From the IMG/VR virus record IMGVR_UViG_3300023180_000100, positions 1 through 48,146 of that record: a DNA stretch of 48,146 nucleotides. One strand, written 5' to 3'. Below are positions 19,809 to 28,282 of this stretch, piece by piece. Every line of letters begins with the position of its first letter. The stretch's first letter is position 1. A program made the translations under genes and the position numbers. Source of the stretch: a virus. Below the pieces are notes generated by a model. It worked only from the letters and a program-made list of their open reading frames with translations. It ran no database searches and was not told the DNA's origin.

Positions 19809-21397
19809 TACTTATCTCCATCTTCCATTGCCTGTACATCATATGGGGTAAAGATTCCGCGGCCATAATTTAATTCATAAGCTGTACAATACCCTCGGCC
19901 TGAAGAGGGCCCCTGTCCTCCAATATAAAGTTGACCTGGTCCTAAACATACTCCGGAACCAAAACGTTCGTTTGTAGCATCACCGGTTATTGAAGCCAAA
20001 TAATTCCCATCAAGATCATATAAGTAAACTTTACCACGGTTAATAAAATCAGAGTATGCACCAATTACAATATAACCAAAACCAACATCTATTTGATCTC
20101 CAAAAGATTCATAACCACCCAAATATACCCCAGAAGTTTCTGTTAAAATGTCTTTTATATGATTACCATCAAGATCAAATACATGAGTACTCTGTGAATA
20201 ACCGCTTGCTACTATTCTTCCACCACCAATTTTCACGTTACGGCCAAATTGGCCCTTTGCACCAGAAGTATTAGGAGTTGGATTTGCAACTCTTCTTAGT
20301 AAATTACCTCTATAGTCAAATATATAAATTGCACCTTGATTTTCGTAATTTGTTACCACATTACCATCACCATCAAGTATGTCTTCACGTGGTGCTCCTA
20401 CCACAATCCTCCCACATCCAATATCGTGAGACTCACCCCATTGAGTATAATTTGATGCATTATCATGATACCATTTAGCAATAGGTATATCCTTCATTTT
20501 GATAACCTTGCCTGAGCCATTAAATGGACTATATACACTTTGCATATCATCATAAAACCAAACCTTATTATCTTCACCTATGGCAGTATTAGGTTTATAC
20601 AAAGAGCGGTTGAACCCAACAACCATTTTTCCACTAGCAGCTGATACAGAAGCGCCCATATAATTAAACTGATAGCCAGAAGCATTAGTATCGTACATGC
20701 CGCCCTTTTGACCACCACCACCTGCTGGACTTGGACCATCTCCATAATAATAATTTCCATAAAAAGACGGTAAATGATATCTTACCCCATTACCACTATA
20801 TTGCTCTGAGTCAGTTTGTACACGAACACCACCCGCGTTTGTAACATTATTACCGGTGTCATCATAACCAGGTGCACCTGATATTATACATCCTGCTGTA
20901 TATGCTATAGATTTGTTTGCCTGGGCACCTGCACCCCCAGACCATATATCTATTTTTTCCCAAGGGGTTCCATCATCCCATCCATTATTTTTATCTCTTT
21001 CACCATTATAATAAAATACTCCAAAAAACCTATCATTAGATTTAAGGGTCACATCATTTAAATAGCCATATCTTGTTTTGTTGTTTTGATGAACTCTGCC
21101 TGGGTTAAGTCCGAACAACATGCCAGCGCTTGTTTCCTGCCCAGCGTTGCTATGTCTTGGGCATGCAAAAAATACTTTACCGCCACCATAAACCATACGT
21201 GGCTGGCCGGTATAAGGGGTCAAGGCAGTATTTAAAAATAAATCAGAACCGTCTGCTGCATCTTCATCAACAGCTATTTTTCTAAAAATATTCCTGTATG
21301 ACGGATATGCAAATGTTGCTTTTGGTGAATCATAAAGATATGGTATTCCGTCTATCGTAGAATGAGGGCGGTCACTAGTTCCAGCTTTAAAGGCCAT
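19808..21397 (-). CDS. FG-GAP beta-propeller virion protein (529 aa)
   Basis: ATG at 21397 behind a strong AGGAGAA site. The blades read DIGCGRIVVGAPRED, KIGGGRIVASG and DVGFGYIVIGAYSD, each followed by YDLDGN or FDYRGN strands, giving an FG-GAP-type propeller. The N-terminal 60 residues (RPHSTIDGIPYLYDSPKA) differ from the two downstream paralogues and may specify a different attachment. It lies directly after the S74-chaperone fibre gene with a 1-bp gap, which suggests co-expression with that fibre. The adhesin or decoration role is inferred. Confidence 0.78.
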   Translation of the reverse strand: MAFKAGTSDRPHSTIDGIPYLYDSPKATFAYPSYRNIFRKIAVDEDAADGSDLFLNTALTPYTGQPRMVYGGGKVFFACPRHSNAGQETSAGMLFGLNPGRVHQNNKTRYGYLNDVTLKSNDRFFGVFYYNGERDKNNGWDDGTPWEKIDIWSGGAGAQANKSIAYTAGCIISGAPGYDDTGNNVTNAGGVRVQTDSEQYSGNGVRYHLPSFYGNYYYGDGPSPAGGGGQKGGMYDTNASGYQFNYMGASVSAASGKMVVGFNRSLYKPNTAIGEDNKVWFYDDMQSVYSPFNGSGKVIKMKDIPIAKWYHDNASNYTQWGESHDIGCGRIVVGAPREDILDGDGNVVTNYENQGAIYIFDYRGNLLRRVANPTPNTSGAKGQFGRNVKIGGGRIVASGYSQSTHVFDLDGNHIKDILTETSGVYLGGYESFGDQIDVGFGYIVIGAYSDFINRGKVYLYDLDGNYLASITGDATNERFGSGVCLGPGQLYIGGQGPSSGRGYCTAYELNYGRGIFTPYDVQAMEDGDK

Positions 21398-21398
21398 A

Positions 21399-24300
21399 TT
21401 ATTCTCCTAGTTTATGTTTTAACATATCTACTTCAGATTTCAGATCTTTAATAGCCTCTATTAATACACCAACCATCTTTCCATAATCAACCGATTTCAT
21501 ACCCTCTTCGTCTGTCTTGACAACTTCTGGTAGAACTTCTTCTACCTCTTGTGCTACTACACCAACTTTTCTTTCTTCTTCACCAATCTTATTATACCAA
21601 ACACCACGTAGTTGCGATACAAGATCAACGCCGCCGTTTATAGTTTCAATGTTTTCTTTGGTGCGGATGTCTGAGATAGATGTGACGTCACCTTGAACTG
21701 TTAGATCATCACCAGACCATGTTGAGTTAAGAGTACCGCTATATGTGCCTGTATAAAGTTTAATAGTTGATGTAGTAGCAAAATCTAAAAAGCCTTGTTG
21801 GGCAGTTGTCTGGAAATACACTTTACCATTATCTGGTTCAAGCAGCACGGCTTGATTGGCTTGGATGCTGGTATAATTTCCACTGTTTATCGTTAATGTA
21901 TTTGTTGCGTACATAGTTTGTTCAGCAGTGCCTATACTATAAGTAATACCCTGCGTAGTTTGATAGGCAGAACCCCTTGACATAATAATGCTGCCGTTAT
22001 CTGCTTCAAGCCAGACACCATTTTCACCATCAATAATAACATAGCCATCGGTTCCAACCGCCGGATTTGAGCTTTCAGATTCAATAACAATATTACCACC
22101 GTGCCCGCCCGCTTTATCATTAATGGACTGTCCAGTTTTAATTTCTATTTCTTCATTTGCATAAATGTTTAGTCCATCTGTGGCTTGAATTTCTTGAGCA
22201 TTATTAACACCATCAAATCCATAGAATCTCAAATACTGAAGATCAGAATCACCAGTAATAACAAATGAGTTGCCATCTGCATATATGGATGCATATGAAG
22301 TTAATTTTAAATTATTATCACCACCAAAGAGATAACTAGATTTAAGTTCAAGTCCACCAACGCCTTCTAATGTAAAATAATCAGGAGAAACAAAAGAACC
22401 AGTAGCATCATTATTTAATGTCCAGATCCAAGTATCAGCGCCACTACCATTTGTAAAGTTAATGTTATTACCATCTGCATCTAGTGTAATATCCCCTGCA
22501 GCGTCAAGGACAACATTATTATCTGCACTTAGTGTTGCGTCATTATAAGTAGCACCACTTCCAAGAACTAGTTTAGCAGTTTCGTTTGTAGCACCATTTG
22601 TTGATGTTGTTGTATACGCCGCAAGGTTCAATGCACCACGTTGTACTTTACTACTTGATGTATGTTCAATATCGGTTGTGATATCAGCCATTACAACATC
22701 AACTGCAGTATCATCACCACCACTAGCAGTATTTTGTTGCTTATATGTAAAGTTAACCTTATGCATACCAAGTAATTCAGCAGTTAAGCCACCGCCACCA
22801 ACGCTTGAACTATAACCATATTGTCTTAATTCTAGTGTTGGAGATCCATTATCATTCCAGTCATAAGAACTGTTACCGATAATCATCTTTGAAACACCGG
22901 AAGAGTTGTTTACCGAGTTTAGACCATCATACCAGAAAGTACCAGTTGATGGATCACTGTTAAGAAGTGGTATTCTATATCTACCCTCAAGGTCACTTGA
23001 GTCAATATCAATGGATATGGTTTCATTAAATGACTGGTCTAATGTAAAATTACCACCGGTTTTTAAACCATGTCTTGCTGAAATAGTAATAGTAGAGTTG
23101 TTTGGGGTAACTGCGGCTGGCCACGTAATTGTTTTTGTATTGACGGCAGTAACATGGCCCGTTGCATTAGTAGTAATGCTGTCAATAACCTCCTGTTCGC
23201 CCGAGTATGATGCGGTGGCCTCAGAGGTTGTATCGGTTCTAGTGGCATTATCGTGTGTAATAGAACCAAAGGTTGAATTAAATGAAATGGGGGCGGTTGC
23301 ATCTAACCAACTAGAAGTAGCAATTCTTGAAAGAGTATCTGTTTTTGTGGCTGCAGAGTCATCATGTACAGCCCAGTAATTTTCACTTTCATCCCACACC
23401 AGCTTTGCATTATTTCGATTGCCACGCTCAATTTCTATACCGCCGTCTTGTGTTGGAGCAATACTACTTCCCAAATTACTGTTGAGAACTATAATGTTGT
23501 CAGCAAGGTTAATTGTCTCTGTATTGACGGTAGTAGTTGTACCTGATACTGTTAAATTACCTTTTAGTATAGTATTTCCACCAACCCATAGGTTACCAGA
23601 TATATTTGCAGAGTCTGCGGCAAATTGACTGATATCAGCTGAGTCTGCTGTAATACCTTTTGATACAGCAATTCTATTTACACTCAATTGATCTGTAATA
23701 GTAACATCATCTGGCAAACCAATTGTTGCAGATGAACCTTCACCTGGTGTATGAGATACTGTAATCTCATTGGTAGTTCCAGAAATACCAGACATGTAGT
23801 TGCCGGTAGTCTCTGTACCTAGAGTAATACCATTATTTTTAACAGATACTGCACCATTACTTACACTAAAGTTATCAGAACTAAATGAGGCCACACCCTT
23901 AACCGAGGTTGTGGCATTTACGCCAGCAATTGTTACGGTAGCCCCCTCACCTGTACCAGATGCACTAATACCAGTTGAGGCAGTTACTCCAACTGACTGT
24001 ACATAGTTACCAGTAGTTTTAGTACCTAGGGCAATACCATTATCCTTAACATTTACTGTACCAGATGAAAATTCTAGTGTAGAACCGTCAATGTTACTTG
24101 CTGTAAGAATTTGAGAAGTATTAGATGAGTCATAATTAGCAACCCAATAGTTGCCATTTTCATTCCATTCAATTACCGCAGAATCGTAGGACCGTCTGCG
24201 AACTGCTATACCTGCATTTTGAGTAGGTTGACCCTGATCTGGTGTATTTTCAGAAAGTAGAACTACATATGCATCACTAGTTCTAACATTACCTTCTACA

Positions 24301-25640
24301 ACTTGGGTTGCTGCAACAAGACTATTAACTGAAAGTGTATTAACATGCAAGTTGCTTGCAGCAGCAGAATCAATAATACCTATAAACCCACTGGTGCTTA
24401 GAGTTCCAAAGTCTGCAGAATCAACATGTAATTGACTAATATGAGCTGAGTCAATATCAGCATTAGCGGAATTAAGTTGACCAATATAAGCAGAATCAAG
24501 TGTAGCATTATCGACATCCATTGTTGCTACATTAAGCTGTGTAACATAAGCGGAATCTATAATACCATCACGTAGACGTAGCTGTCTTATGTCAGCTGAA
24601 TCTACATCCAATTGACTAATATGAGCCGAATCTATATCCGCTTGAAGAACATTAAGTTGATGCATAAATGCAGAATCAACATCTACATCTTTAAAATTTA
24701 ATTGTGAGAAGTACGCAGAATCACCAGCAATTTGACTTACATTTATTTGACTAAAATAAGCTGAGTCAACATTTACTTGAGATGCGCTTAACTGTACTAC
24801 ATACGCTGAATCAACATCTAGTTTATTTACATTAATCTGATCAGCATATGCTGAATCAATGTCAGCCTGAGAAACATTAAGTTGACCGATATAGGCAGAA
24901 TCCAATACAACATTATCGGCATCCATTGTTGCTACATTAAGTTGTGTAACATAGGCCGAATCAATAATACCATCACGTAGACGCAATTGTCTTATGTCTG
25001 CGGAATCTACATCTAATTGATTTATAGCCGCGGAATCAATAGATGCATTTTCTACCCAAAGAGTTCCCCATTTATCTGTTTGACCACCCAGATCATGTTT
25101 ATTATTGGGAATAATTGCTGAACCTACTTGTGCTTGAAAAACAACAGCATCAGTATTAGTATCACCAATTGTAACAAGGCTTGCATTACCAGCCTTTAGA
25201 GAAGAAACACCATCTACTATAAGATTGCCTTTTACTGATAGATCTCCGTCGATATACGCGCTGTCTGCGTGCAGGAAATGAACATCTAGTACATCTACAT
25301 AGGCGGAATCTATATCAACTTGAGAAGCATTTAATTGGCCTACATAGGCAGAATCTGCTTCGAGATTTGATGTCCAAATCCGAGTATCAACATTAAGTTG
25401 ACCATCAAAATGACTTACAAAATTACTATCAGAAAAATGTGCACCCGGAGTCCACAAACCGGTGTTTTGTATAGAATCAAGTTTTGCGTCTAGTTCATTA
25501 ATTGATTGTACAACGTCAACTGCATCGGTAGTCAAAGAGGTGATATCACCAACTGAATCAACTAATTGATTAAATCTTTTTCTGTGCGTATTAATTGTAT
25601 CACTTAATTGCACGAAAGGTATTTTTGTATTATTAGCCAT
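21399..25640 (-). CDS. Long tail fibre with C-terminal S74 intramolecular chaperone (1413 aa)
   Basis: ATG at 25640, overlapping the end of the preceding 72-codon gene by eight bases. Residues about 90-430 are a long run of 15-residue units (DSAYIGQLNVSQADI type) made of five-residue steps with A/L and I/V at fixed places, suggesting a beta-helical shaft. Beta-rich segments follow, with KNNGITLGTETTGNY-type repeats. The C-terminus (about 1315-1413) is a clear Peptidase_S74 intramolecular chaperone: SDIRTKENIE, then GVVAQEVEEVLPEVV, then a coiled-coil end. In this family the chaperone trimerises the fibre and cuts itself off before the Ser of a Ser-Lys pair, here S1323 and K1328, which would release about 91 residues. 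I infer a trimeric host-contact fibre. Confidence 0.88.
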   Translation of the reverse strand: MANNTKIPFVQLSDTINTHRKRFNQLVDSVGDITSLTTDAVDVVQSINELDAKLDSIQNTGLWTPGAHFSDSNFVSHFDGQLNVDTRIWTSNLEADSAYVGQLNASQVDIDSAYVDVLDVHFLHADSAYIDGDLSVKGNLIVDGVSSLKAGNASLVTIGDTNTDAVVFQAQVGSAIIPNNKHDLGGQTDKWGTLWVENASIDSAAINQLDVDSADIRQLRLRDGIIDSAYVTQLNVATMDADNVVLDSAYIGQLNVSQADIDSAYADQINVNKLDVDSAYVVQLSASQVNVDSAYFSQINVSQIAGDSAYFSQLNFKDVDVDSAFMHQLNVLQADIDSAHISQLDVDSADIRQLRLRDGIIDSAYVTQLNVATMDVDNATLDSAYIGQLNSANADIDSAHISQLHVDSADFGTLSTSGFIGIIDSAAASNLHVNTLSVNSLVAATQVVEGNVRTSDAYVVLLSENTPDQGQPTQNAGIAVRRRSYDSAVIEWNENGNYWVANYDSSNTSQILTASNIDGSTLEFSSGTVNVKDNGIALGTKTTGNYVQSVGVTASTGISASGTGEGATVTIAGVNATTSVKGVASFSSDNFSVSNGAVSVKNNGITLGTETTGNYMSGISGTTNEITVSHTPGEGSSATIGLPDDVTITDQLSVNRIAVSKGITADSADISQFAADSANISGNLWVGGNTILKGNLTVSGTTTTVNTETINLADNIIVLNSNLGSSIAPTQDGGIEIERGNRNNAKLVWDESENYWAVHDDSAATKTDTLSRIATSSWLDATAPISFNSTFGSITHDNATRTDTTSEATASYSGEQEVIDSITTNATGHVTAVNTKTITWPAAVTPNNSTITISARHGLKTGGNFTLDQSFNETISIDIDSSDLEGRYRIPLLNSDPSTGTFWYDGLNSVNNSSGVSKMIIGNSSYDWNDNGSPTLELRQYGYSSSVGGGGLTAELLGMHKVNFTYKQQNTASGGDDTAVDVVMADITTDIEHTSSSKVQRGALNLAAYTTTSTNGATNETAKLVLGSGATYNDATLSADNNVVLDAAGDITLDADGNNINFTNGSGADTWIWTLNNDATGSFVSPDYFTLEGVGGLELKSSYLFGGDNNLKLTSYASIYADGNSFVITGDSDLQYLRFYGFDGVNNAQEIQATDGLNIYANEEIEIKTGQSINDKAGGHGGNIVIESESSNPAVGTDGYVIIDGENGVWLEADNGSIIMSRGSAYQTTQGITYSIGTAEQTMYATNTLTINSGNYTSIQANQAVLLEPDNGKVYFQTTAQQGFLDFATTSTIKLYTGTYSGTLNSTWSGDDLTVQGDVTSISDIRTKENIETINGGVDLVSQLRGVWYNKIGEEERKVGVVAQEVEEVLPEVVKTDEEGMKSVDYGKMVGVLIEAIKDLKSEVDMLKHKLGE
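24472..24615 (-). repeat. 144-bp direct repeat, copy 2 in coding order
   Basis: Near-identical to 24877-25020 in the same orientation and frame. Encodes QLN, a variable spacer, then VDSADIRQLRLRDGII and DSAYVTQLNVATMD-type units of the fibre shaft. The copies differ by scattered, mostly synonymous substitutions, so this is an older duplication within the repeat domain. Confidence 0.8.
24877..25020 (-). repeat. 144-bp direct repeat, copy 1 in coding order
   Basis: Partner of 24472-24615, with start points 405 bp apart. Both copies begin with plus-strand ttaagttgacc and end with ctacatc(c/t)aattga. The equal length and preserved frame indicate a segmental duplication in the shaft of the S74 fibre, which would lengthen or shorten the fibre if the copies recombined. 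Confidence 0.8.
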
Positions 25641-25851
25641 TTGTACCGTTCTCTAATAGTTTTTGCAACATCAATTTTATATCACGAACATCATTTTTTA
25701 TTTCATCTATTTCTTCACGCTGTTCAGCTTCTTTTTGTTTCATCAACTGACGTCTATTGTGTTTCTCTTTATTTATATTAACTATAAGCCCAGTTTTTCC
25801 GTCTCGAGCTAGATCTGGTTGATTATCAATAGGTATCAAATTTCTTTTCAT
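25633..25851 (-). CDS. Small coiled-coil protein (72 aa)
   Basis: Starts at an ATG overlapping the previous stop (TAATG) and overlaps the next fibre gene by eight bases, so translation is probably coupled on both sides. The N-terminal half is short and basic (MKRNLIPIDNQPDLARDGKTG). Residues about 33-68 are a highly charged heptad-like helix (EQREEIDEIKNDVRDIKLMLQKLLEN) with hydrophobics at a/d spacing, so a coiled-coil oligomer is likely. The function is not recognised. Lying just before a long trimeric fibre, it may be a small fibre assembly or attachment factor; that is inference. Confidence 0.75.
   Translation of the reverse strand: MKRNLIPIDNQPDLARDGKTGLIVNINKEKHNRRQLMKQKEAEQREEIDEIKNDVRDIKLMLQKLLENGTNG
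25770..25777 (-). promoter_or_regulatory. Possible internal late promoter box
   Basis: Perfect TATAAATA on the minus strand inside the 72-codon gene, about 130 bp upstream of the S74 fibre ATG. It could give extra expression of the fibre/propeller block. It lies in coding sequence, and an AT-rich window of this size should hold a few such matches by chance, so confidence is lower than for the boxes in gaps. Confidence 0.35.
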
Positions 25852-27530
25852 TAAGAAGTTGCCACAATTCTAAGGTTTCTAAAGATAGGAGGTTGTGCTT
25901 GGTTTTTAGTGTTAAAAGTAATTTTAATCTGATACTCTTTAAATGAAGTCAAGTTAAATGATGCAAATGCATATTCACTATACTCATCATAACTTCTATT
26001 GGTAGAAATTTCTGAATAAGATTTACCCTTTACATTTTTTACATCCTTACTAAATTCAACCCAATTCTTTTCATGAATATGGTCTTCGCCACCCTGAGAT
26101 GTTCTATACCAAACTGAGAAATCAGATCCTACTGGTCTGCTTGCATCAACATATACAACTAATGAATCTGATGCATATTCTAAGAAATATGGTATAGTAA
26201 TATGTTTAGAAGCAGTGGTACCACCATCAGGTTCTGTCTCAGATGTCCATGGTATAGTAGTAATTAAATTTCTACCATCAGTTGATGCGGAGTCCTGATA
26301 ATCTACAAAGAAGCTTGTGGCGTCAAGTGTACATGTAGCTGCATTAAAGTATGGTGCAACGTTTGGATCTTGAGTTTCCATATAGACATCAAATAATGTA
26401 GATTCATTTAAACCTCTACCGCCAGCGGAATCTCCTGTAGTTGGTTGCTCCTGAGCATTAGATGCAATAACGTATGGATTTTTCAAATGTGATAAAATAT
26501 TAGGTTCTACCAAAAGCCCCTGACGTTTTACATATGGAGTTTCAGAACCTGCAAAGCTGGAAGTAGTTGTTAAACTTGCTTCGGTGTTTAGTGCAGTTCC
26601 TCGAGGTGTTGTATATTGTATGTTAAATAACATTTGAGCAATTTCATATTGCTCTGTAGCACTTAAACCCGTGCCACCAGCTCTTATGGTTTCAGTTGGG
26701 TTTGAACCTGCATCCATTTCAAATGAATACCCATATGGATCTACAGCATTAATTACTCGAGGACCTAAGATAGCAGCACCACTTACACCATTAATAGTAT
26801 CAGCACTGTCAAAACTATTTACACCGTCTGAAAATAATTCTACTTTATCGCCAACTCTAAATCCGTGTCCAGGATGGTTTACCTTTAGAGTAGCATCACC
26901 TTGTGTGAAATATAAAGGATCATATGTATATCTTGCTTTATTATCAATATTTGTAAGTTCTGTTAGTTTCTTTTCTGGGGGAATATTGGTATTAATTCTT
27001 GCTCTAAATTGTTTACCAGTTTCAAATTGAGCTTTATATATCTTAAATGCAATGTTTTTATTATTATCAGCTTCCCATGAAATATCATTTGATGATCCAT
27101 AGAAGCCACCACCACCAGCAGATGTAATATATTTCTTAGTATTAGTGCCTGTGATAAACTCTCCGCCTTCTGCAATCCACATTTCATATGCACCGATTGG
27201 AGCTGAAGTGTAAAGACAGAAACTCATATACATTTGTTGTGGTATTAAAACAGGATTATTAAATTCAAATACTACTTCAGTATTTTTATTAAAAGTTCTA
27301 CTTGCATTAGTAAAAGCAGAAGCTGGCATAGTGACTCTAGAACCTGGAACAAATTCAAGAGAAGAAGGAATCCCACCTTCTGTTACTGGTCTAAGTTCAA
27401 GAGTAATAGGTAATGATGCATGTGCCTTTGCAAAGAAAATACCAATCTTGGTAATAACTGTAGGTTCTGGCACCTTAAATACTTGAGCCGCAGGATTTCT
27501 TTTTTCTGTAATATTTAAAAGACTAGTCAT
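25851..27530 (-). CDS. Virion structural protein, baseplate/fibre periphery (559 aa)
   Basis: ATG at 27530 directly after the previous stop, with GGGGT upstream. It is beta-rich with no signal peptide or transmembrane segment. The N-terminal part (about 1-170) reads like a jelly-roll (FKVPEPTVITKIGIFF, then PITLELRPV). A module around residues 215-270 has NHPGHGFRVGDKVELFSDG followed by INGVSGAAILG and INAVDPYGYSFEM, a pattern that recurs in structural proteins of marine T4-like phages. The C-terminus ends in a strand-rich domain (EYQIKITFNTKN). I infer a virion component adjacent to the DUF4815 protein. No named T4 counterpart is recognised. Confidence 0.72.
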   Translation of the reverse strand: MTSLLNITEKRNPAAQVFKVPEPTVITKIGIFFAKAHASLPITLELRPVTEGGIPSSLEFVPGSRVTMPASAFTNASRTFNKNTEVVFEFNNPVLIPQQMYMSFCLYTSAPIGAYEMWIAEGGEFITGTNTKKYITSAGGGGFYGSSNDISWEADNNKNIAFKIYKAQFETGKQFRARINTNIPPEKKLTELTNIDNKARYTYDPLYFTQGDATLKVNHPGHGFRVGDKVELFSDGVNSFDSADTINGVSGAAILGPRVINAVDPYGYSFEMDAGSNPTETIRAGGTGLSATEQYEIAQMLFNIQYTTPRGTALNTEASLTTTSSFAGSETPYVKRQGLLVEPNILSHLKNPYVIASNAQEQPTTGDSAGGRGLNESTLFDVYMETQDPNVAPYFNAATCTLDATSFFVDYQDSASTDGRNLITTIPWTSETEPDGGTTASKHITIPYFLEYASDSLVVYVDASRPVGSDFSVWYRTSQGGEDHIHEKNWVEFSKDVKNVKGKSYSEISTNRSYDEYSEYAFASFNLTSFKEYQIKITFNTKNQAQPPIFRNLRIVATS

Positions 27531-28262
27531 TTAATTACCCCAACCATAACTGCCATTACTGGATACTTGTACAGCGTTGTCGTCGTTTACAAGCTTTTCT
27601 TCTAATGCCTTGGCTTGTGTGTCAGTATAAGCATTATGCCATTTATTACCAACTCTTACTGACAATAATGGCGCTGTATAATTATCATCTTTATTGCTAC
27701 CTGATGGAGTTGGTGAATGTGTGTAAGCCACCCAAATAGGAGTTGTAGTTACATTTGTCTTGACCCAGTAATTTTGTATCTGACCAAATGCACTAAATTT
27801 AGATACTCCATATGAAGTTGAATTTTCTTTGACAGCTGTTGCAACATCAGTTACTACAAATTCTGTACCATCATATTTTGTGGGCCAATTAAGTGTACTA
27901 TTAGATTGTAAATAAAACAACCCGTAAATTTTTCCGGTATTATCGGTTTTGATACCATCACCATTTGAGCTCGTGGGACCGCCCTGAGCAGAAGGATATG
28001 CTGTATCATTAATATATGAATCACCAGGTTCCTTTAACTTAGAATTTCTTCCTGCATTAGTAAATGTGGTTTTGGCAACACCTGTCTTTACATAAGTAGT
28101 AACATTTTTACCACCAAAGAAAAAATAATGCGGTATGTTTGGTCTTAGCCCCTCGAATTCAAAATAGATAAACTGAGGTCTCTGAATTGAGATCTGATCA
28201 AAGCCTATATTTTCATCAGAATAGGTAGTAACCGTTTTATTTTTATAGTATCCATGACTCAT
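27531..28262 (-). CDS. Uncharacterised virion protein (243 aa)
   Basis: ATG at 28262 with AAGGAAA upstream; the stop abuts the next gene's start. The sequence is aromatic-rich near the N-terminus (RPQFIYFEFEGLRPNIPHYFFFGGKNVT), followed by Gly/Ser/Thr-rich strands (KEPGDSYINDTAYPSAQGGPTSSNGDG) and IYGLFYLQSNSTLNWPT. The FEFEGLRPN-x-x-HYFFF pattern looks like a small beta-sandwich as found in baseplate or fibre proteins. There is no catalytic motif. Its placement between the DUF4815 gene and the 559-residue gene argues for a virion part. The specific role is unknown. Confidence 0.65.
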   Translation of the reverse strand: MSHGYYKNKTVTTYSDENIGFDQISIQRPQFIYFEFEGLRPNIPHYFFFGGKNVTTYVKTGVAKTTFTNAGRNSKLKEPGDSYINDTAYPSAQGGPTSSNGDGIKTDNTGKIYGLFYLQSNSTLNWPTKYDGTEFVVTDVATAVKENSTSYGVSKFSAFGQIQNYWVKTNVTTTPIWVAYTHSPTPSGSNKDDNYTAPLLSVRVGNKWHNAYTDTQAKALEEKLVNDDNAVQVSSNGSYGWGN

Positions 28263-28282
28263 TTTTTATTTCCTTAATGGTG

